A stretch of DNA of 40,315 bases. Origin: Oxalobacteraceae bacterium UBA6018 (GTDB lineage Bacteria > Pseudomonadota > Gammaproteobacteria > Burkholderiales > Burkholderiaceae_D). Below the pieces are notes generated by a model that saw only the letters and a list, made by a program, of their open reading frames with translations, did no database searches and was not told the origin of the DNA. The DNA lies in assembly GCA_002428015.1 (NCBI GenBank), contig DIZW01000009.1:9223-49537 (forward strand), written 5' to 3'. Below, piece after piece: positions 35,489-40,315 of the stretch (its first letter is position 1; each line of letters begins with the position of its first letter). The position numbers and the translations under genes were made by a program.

Positions 35489-37720
35489 CTACGCCTTGAA
35501 CGCCAGGTCAGTGGAAGCGATCGGCAGCTTGCGCACGCGCTTGCCCGTGGCGGCAGCGACGGCGTTGGCCAGCGCCGGCGCGATCGCCGCGGTGCCCGGT
35601 TCGCCGATGCCGCCCGGGTCGTCGGTGCTGCTGACGATGTAGACCTCGATCCGGGGCGCCTCGTTCATGCGCATGACCCGGTAGTCGCCGAAGTTGGACT
35701 GCTGCACGCGTCCCTTGTCGAAGGTGATCTCGCCCCACAACGCGGCCGACAGGCCGAACACGATGCCGCCCTCCATCTGCGCCACCACGGTGTCGGGGTT
35801 GACCACCTGGCCGCAGTCGAGCGCGCACACCACGCGGTGCACGCGCACATCGCCGCCAGGCCCGACCGACACCTCGGCCACCTGCGCCATGTAGGTGCCG
35901 AACGCGAACTGGGCCGACACGCCGCGCCCGACCCGCCGGTCCGCCATCGGATGCAACTGGGTGCTCCAGCCGGCCTTGGCGGCGGCCAGGTCGAGCACGG
36001 CCAGCATGCGCGGCGACTTGGCCAGGATGGCGCGGCGGTAGGCCACCGGATCCTGGCGCGCTGCCAGCGCCAGCTCGTCGATGAAACTCTCGACCACGAA
36101 CACGTTGTGGGTCGGGCCGACCCCGCGCCAGAACGCGGTCGCCACCGGCGGCTCGTGGCGCAGGTATTCGACGCGCATGGCGCCGATGTCGTACTGCAGG
36201 GAGCTGGCGCCTTCCACCGCGTCCGGGTCGATCCCGTTCTTCATCGCCGCCGGGGCGAAGCGCGCCATGATCGAGGAACCGGTGATGCGGTGGAACCAGG
36301 CCGCCGGCATGCCCTTCGCATCGAGCCGCGCCGAGAGCCGGTCGACGTAGTAGGGGCGGTACATGTCGTGCTGGATGTCTTCCTCGCGCGACCAGATGAA
36401 CTTGACCGGGCCTTTCATCTGCTTGGCGAAGGCCACCGCCTGCACCACGTAGTCCACCTCCAGGCGGCGCCCGAAACCGCCGCCGATGAAGAAGTTACGG
36501 ACCCGGACCTTTTCCAGCGGCAGGCCGGTCAGCTTGGCGGCGGCGCCCTGCGCCAGGCTAGGCACCTGGGTGCCCACCCACAGATCACAGCCGTCCGCGC
36601 GCAGGTCGACCGTGCAGTTCATTGGCTCCATGGTCGCATGGGCCAGGAACGGCACCTGGTAGATCGCCTCGACCTTGCGCCCGGCCTGGGTCAGCGACTT
36701 GAGCGCGTCGCCGCTGTCGTGGGCCACCGCACCGGCCTTGGTGGATGCGGCCAGCATCGCGTCGACGATACCGGCCGTGATCATGCTGGCGTTGGCGCCG
36801 TCGCTCCACACCGGCGCCAGCGCGGCCAGGCCTTGGCGCGCGGCCCACATATGGTCAGCCACCACCGCCACCGCGTTGTCGAGCTTGAGCACCTGGCGCA
36901 CGCCCTTGACGGCCAGCGCCTTCTGGTCGCTGCTGCCGGCCAGCCTGCCGCCGGGGACGGGCGCGGCCGCCACTGTGGCGATGGCCATGCCGGGCAGGCG
37001 CGCGTCGATCCCGAACTGGGCGCTGCCGTCGACCTTGGCCGGTGAATCGAGGCGCCCCATGCGCTTGCCGATCAGCGTGTACTGGCCCGGTCCCTTGAGC
37101 TTGATGGTGGCCGGCGCGTCGAGCTTGGCGGCGGCGTCGACCAGTTCACCGTAATTGAGCGAGCGGCCGGACGCGGCATGCGTCACCGCGCCGTTGGCGG
37201 CCTGGCAGGTGGCCGGATCGACGTTCCAGGTCGTGGCGGCCGCTTGCACCAGGACCATGCGCGCGGCGGCGCCGGCCTCGCGCAGCGGCTTCCAGGCGCC
37301 GCGCACCGAGGTCGAGCCGCCGGTCACCTGGCCGCCCAGCATGGGGTCGCTGTACAGGTTGTTGTTGGCCGGCGCCTGCTCCAGCTTGACCTTGGCCAGG
37401 TCCACGCCGAGCTCCTCGGCCAACAGCATCGGCATGGCGGTCCAGGTGCCCTGCCCCATCTCGACCTTGTGCACGATCAGGGTGACGAGGCCGTCGCGGT
37501 CGATGCGGATGAAGGCGTTCTACGCCAGGCCAGGCGCGCGGTTCGATACTTTGGTGGCAGCTTCGCCCACCGCCTTCTCGCTGGGGATTTCCTTACGGTC
37601 GTGTTCGGGCCGGTTACAGCCGGCCAGGCTGAAGCCGATCAGCAAGCCACCGCCGGCGGCCGCGCCGACCTGGAGGAAGTGACGGCGCGCGCTATCGGCT
37701 ACGCTTGCGGGCGCGCTCAT
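35489..37720 (-). pseudogene. iorB: IorB-type molybdopterin-binding subunit, interrupted by an in-frame TAG
   Basis: Large subunit of an isoquinoline-1-oxidoreductase/xanthine-dehydrogenase-family molybdenum hydroxylase. The first 66 codons encode a Tat-type signal (SARRHFLQVGAAAGGGLLIG, then FSLAGC) ending in ...NRAPGLA. A TAG (37520-37522) follows, and the same frame continues at once with NAFIRIDRDGLVTLIVHKVE, the normal family sequence. No frame change is needed. The rest is complete: FIGGGFGRRLEVDYV, and GIGEPGTAAIAPALANAVAA near the end with the active-site glutamate of GEPG. Total length of 744 codons (743 sense or stop positions plus the final stop) equals that of an intact gene. A downstream GTG (37474) could start a 661-residue protein without a signal. 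It overlaps iorA by four bases. The amber codon could be a real mutation, read-through or a base-call error. Confidence 0.85.
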
Positions 37721-38178
37721 GCCGGCTCCTGGCCGGCGGCGATTTTAATGGCGGCGCGGATGCGTCCATAGGTGCCGCAGCGGCAGATATTGCCCGACAT
37801 GCCGGCATCGATATCGGCGTCGCTGGGGTGCGGCTTGGCATGCAGCAGGGCGGTCGCGGACATGATCTGGCCGGACTGGCAGTAGCCGCACTGCACCACG
37901 TCGATCTTGCGCCACGCGTCCTGCACCTTGGCGCCCAGCGGATCGGCGCCGATGGCCTCGATCGTGACGATCGTCTTGCCGGCCACGGACGACACCGGCG
38001 TCACGCACGAACGCACCGCCTGGCCGTCGACGTGGACGGTGCAGGCGCCGCACAAGGCCACGCCGCAGCCGAACTTGGTGCCGGTCAGGCCGGCGACGTC
38101 GCGCAATGCCCACAGCAGGGGCATATCGTCGGGCACGTCCAGCGGCGTGCTCTTTCCATTGATCATTAATGTGGGCAC
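37717..38178 (-). CDS. iorA: IorA-type (2Fe-2S) iron-sulfur subunit
   Basis: 153-residue iron-sulfur subunit of the molybdenum hydroxylase encoded with iorB. The plant-type cluster motif is Cys38, 43, 46 and 58 (FGCGVALCGACTVHVDG), and the second cluster Cys97, 100, 132 and 134 (VQCGYCQSGQ and GNICRCGTYGRIR). It passes electrons from the molybdopterin site to an acceptor, often a cytochrome. The start is GTG at 38178 (MPTLMINGKS when initiated), chosen because AGGAG lies five bases before it. The longer frame to 38226 lacks such a site. The stop overlaps the iorB ATG (ATGA). Confidence 0.93.
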   Translation of the reverse strand: MPTLMINGKSTPLDVPDDMPLLWALRDVAGLTGTKFGCGVALCGACTVHVDGQAVRSCVTPVSSVAGKTIVTIEAIGADPLGAKVQDAWRKIDVVQCGYCQSGQIMSATALLHAKPHPSDADIDAGMSGNICRCGTYGRIRAAIKIAAGQEPA

Positions 38179-38226
38179 GGCGGCTCCTGCAGGGGGGATC
38201 GAAGAGCCACTATAGTCAAAGTGCAA

Positions 38227-38620
38227 TGCCGCCGGCGCACGCTATTGCCGAGCCTGCAATGGGGCGCAACACTGCCGAATCCCGTGCGGTGGGCGCTATT
38301 GTCAAGCCCGCGGGCAGCACAACATTGCCGAGCCCCGTGAGGCGAGCGCGATTGTAGGGCTAGAAGACCGCACAGTGATGAAGAACCCGAGCGCTGAGCG
38401 CTGTATTGTCAGGCCCGCAGGCCGCACGACATTGCCGATCCTGGAGTGGCGGACGCTATTATCAAGCCCGCAGGCTGCACAGCATTGCCGCGCCCGTGGC
38501 GCGCGTGCGCTTGCCGGCCGGCAGTCAGCGCACCACCTTGCCGGGCGAATGCCGCGTATGCGCGCGCCGAGCCCCGGGCCACGCCTTGCATTGCCGAGCC
38601 AATGCGCAGTGCACCGAGCC
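38227..38620. repeat. Degenerate ~52-bp tandem repeat (two ~26-bp half-units) in the spacer upstream of iorA
   Basis: The 459-base region between iorA and the acyltransferase gene contains about seven decayed units. Each combines a half like CTATTGTCAAGCCCGCAGGC with a half like CACAACATTGCCGAGCCC. The core ATTG(C/T)C(A/G)AGCCCG recurs clearly near 38240, 38300, 38327, 38405, 38433, 38457 and 38484. No gene, ribosome site or clear promoter is seen in it. The iorA transcript must start within or near this array. Confidence 0.7.
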
Positions 38621-38637
38621 GAATCCGATGCCGCGCG

Positions 38638-39873
38638 CTATGGCCCTTCTTGCAGTGGCGGGCGCCCGCGTATTCTGCGCAGCAGCATCCTGGCCAAGGC
38701 AGGCCCGTGCCGCTCGCTGACCAGGTACACGCCCCAGCCGGCGGCATACATGGCCAGCGTCACCAGCACAAAGGCCAGCACGGTGACGACGTCGGGCGCA
38801 TGCTTGAGCGGCAGGCCGAACAGCCTGGTGGCGGCGGCAACGATGAACATCATGACCGGGAAATGGCCGAAAAAAAGCGAGTACGAAAACCGGTTCGCCG
38901 TCGCCACCAGCCGCCCCGGTGGACTGCGCGCGTGCTTGGTCCTGCCAGCCCTGCCCTGCAGCGCCAGCAGGACCAGGCCGAAGCCGAGCGCGAAGCTCAT
39001 GTCCTTGATGAAGCTAAAGCGCAGTGCGTCAGCGCCGTCGAGCAGCGCGACGCGCGACTCCATGTAGCGCGAGACCGTCAGCGCGGCCACGAACACTGGC
39101 AGCGCCAGGCGCAACGGCACCACGCGCGCGCTCGCCCCGCACAGCAGCACCGCCGCCCCCACCAGCCAAATCAGCAGCCAGGCGACATAGGGCGCGGGAA
39201 ACAGCCTGACCAGGCCAAGAACCGCCCCGACGCACGCCGCCACGCCGAGCCATCGCCAGCGGTCAAGCAGATAGGCCAGCAGCAGGAACAGGCAGCAAAA
39301 CCACCATTCGTAGGCAAACACCCACAACACGCCATTGCTGCCGAAAGTGGGCACCAGGAAGGGCTCGGCGACGAACAGTTGCCCCAGCAGGGTACGCGCG
39401 TCAAGCGTGACGACGCTGAAATCGGGAAACGCGGTGTACAGGCCGGCACCGTTCAGATAGCGCGAGCCGGCAAGATCGAGCACCAGTCCCAGCGCGAGCA
39501 CGGGCAGCAACACGGCGTAGGTGCGCGCCAGCTTGTTGGCGATGAAGGCGGCATAGTCGCGCGCGCCCTGGCGCTTGGCGATGCTGCGCGCGAACAGGTA
39601 ACCATGGGTGACGAAATACATGGCAAAGGCCTGGTGGCCGAGGCCGCTGACGAAATAGAAGGCGGACAGGGCCAGCGAGCCGGACGCCACGGTCGCATAG
39701 CTGGAGAACAACAGGTAGCGCACGTGGTACACCACCAGCAGGAAGGTGGCGGCGGCCGACGCGCTGGCCAGCACCGGCGCCATGCCGGCGTGGGCCGGCG
39801 CGGCGCGCGGGCCGCGCGCGGACTTTGAACCGGGAACAGCATCGGAAGCGACGACACGCAGGCGGGTTTTCAT
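38638..39873 (-). CDS. Acyltransferase-3 family membrane protein
   Basis: 411 residues with about ten hydrophobic segments and the acyltransferase-3 (OafA/YrhL-like) pattern: LLVVYHVRYLLFSSY near 45-59, FVSGLGHQAFAMYFVTHGYLFA near 74-95, GVLWVFAYEWWFCCLFLLLAYL near 182-203, and FSYSLFFGHFPVMMF near the C-terminus. These proteins move acyl groups across the inner membrane onto surface sugars or glycans. The substrate is unknown. The N-terminal 30 residues are polar and basic. It stands alone, with its 3' end at the repeat-rich spacer and its start 215 bases from corC on the opposite strand. Confidence 0.87.
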   Translation of the reverse strand: MKTRLRVVASDAVPGSKSARGPRAAPAHAGMAPVLASASAAATFLLVVYHVRYLLFSSYATVASGSLALSAFYFVSGLGHQAFAMYFVTHGYLFARSIAKRQGARDYAAFIANKLARTYAVLLPVLALGLVLDLAGSRYLNGAGLYTAFPDFSVVTLDARTLLGQLFVAEPFLVPTFGSNGVLWVFAYEWWFCCLFLLLAYLLDRWRWLGVAACVGAVLGLVRLFPAPYVAWLLIWLVGAAVLLCGASARVVPLRLALPVFVAALTVSRYMESRVALLDGADALRFSFIKDMSFALGFGLVLLALQGRAGRTKHARSPPGRLVATANRFSYSLFFGHFPVMMFIVAAATRLFGLPLKHAPDVVTVLAFVLVTLAMYAAGWGVYLVSERHGPALARMLLRRIRGRPPLQEGP

Positions 39874-40088
39874 CGGTGACGGTACAAGCTGCGAAAAGAA
39901 GCTCTATCTTCAGCGATCGCGGCGCCGCGCATTAGATGAGCCTCAAACGCGCGCCCTGCCGGTGGATGTCTATCCGCCCGGCGGCGGGCGTCGAATGTTG
40001 CATATCCGCCAGGTCGTGCGCTTAAAAAACAGGCAATTCGGCTTTTGGTGTATCCTACGCACCATCGCAACAACGGCTCACGCCAACT

Positions 40089-40315
40089 ATGCCAGAGCAC
40101 CCTTATGACGTCCGCACGGACGCCAAGCCCCACCGGTCACTGTTTGAACGCCTGACCGCACTGATTTCCCCCGAGCCCGAAAACCGCGCCGAGCTGCTCG
40201 AAGTGCTGCACGACGCACAGGAACGCAACCTGATCGACGCCGACGCCCTGTCGATGATCGAAGGCGTGTTCCAGGTTTCGGACCTGTCCGCACGCGACAT
40301 CATGGTGCCGCGCTC
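40089..40315 (+). CDS. corC: CorC/YbeX-type transporter-associated CBS protein (N-terminal part, cut by window edge)
   Basis: The first 75 codons are visible, from MPEHPYDVRTDAKPHRSLFE through AELLEVLHDAQERNLIDADA to LSARDIMVPR, the conserved beginning of HlyC/CorC-family proteins before the CBS pair. The family is linked to Mg/Co efflux and, as YbeX, to the ybeZ-ybeY operon. It normally follows ybeY directly; here it lies 6.9 kb away. The ribosome site is poor. The 215-base upstream gap has a TATCCT hexamer near 40050 as the only weak promoter hint. The rest is outside the window. Confidence 0.93.
   Translation, partial: MPEHPYDVRTDAKPHRSLFERLTALISPEPENRAELLEVLHDAQERNLIDADALSMIEGVFQVSDLSARDIMVPR

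Noticed and set aside
38227..38620. CRISPR array in the spacer upstream of iorA.
   Set aside because: The units are diverged and contiguous, without identical repeats and unique spacers, and no cas genes are near.
33233..40088. Insertion sequence or phage carrying the iorBA block.
   Set aside because: No transposase, integrase, terminal inverted repeats or target duplications could be seen at the edges.

Overview
The window is a high-GC stretch that most resembles a betaproteobacterium of the Oxalobacteraceae (Massilia, Duganella or Telluria type). This is inferred from the GC-rich codon use, the miaB-phoH-ybeY / corC neighbourhood, a PEP-CTERM protein and the gene families present. No rRNA or tRNA gene allows a firmer placement.

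Positions 1-22875 hold an almost complete type VI secretion system (T6SS), all on the minus strand. In transcription order it reads tssA, tssB, tssC, hcp, tagJ, tssE, tssF, tssG, clpV (tssH), an aspzincin-type metallopeptidase (probable effector), a DUF4280 PAAR-like tip protein, vgrG, a FecR-domain exported protein, a DUF3365/HAMP membrane sensor, a PpkA-like Ser/Thr kinase, an FHA/TagH protein, tssK, tssL with a C-terminal OmpA domain, and the first 252 codons of tssM, cut by the window edge. Sheath, baseplate, tube, tip, recycling ATPase, membrane complex and a threonine-phosphorylation module are all present. TssJ, PppA and TagF are not visible. The unusual part is the block vgrG - fecR-like - DUF3365 sensor - kinase - FHA. 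It looks like a split periplasm-to-cytoplasm signalling chain placed between the tip gene and the membrane-complex genes. A good sigma70-type promoter lies in front of the FHA gene, and a double hairpin follows hcp.

Positions 23228-25586 carry a DUF2007 gene and a divergent FtsH-like AAA+ zinc protease on the same strand, upstream of tssA. A 683-base stretch without a gene follows, then a PEP-CTERM small protein (+). A six-copy 11-bp tandem repeat separates it from a GST-DUF1697 pair (-). A two-gene HDOD signalling unit (+) and a small HTH-like gene (-) come next.

Positions 30395-33232 hold miaB-phoH-ybeY with overlapping genes. Their usual partner corC appears only at 40089, at the window edge. 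The 6.9 kb between them holds an SDR-type NAD(P)-binding gene divergent from a LysR regulator, an iorAB-type molybdenum hydroxylase pair and an acyltransferase-3 membrane protein, so the conserved operon appears to be interrupted. iorB has an in-frame amber stop at codon 67, just after its Tat signal. The two larger spacers in this block contain degenerate tandem repeats.
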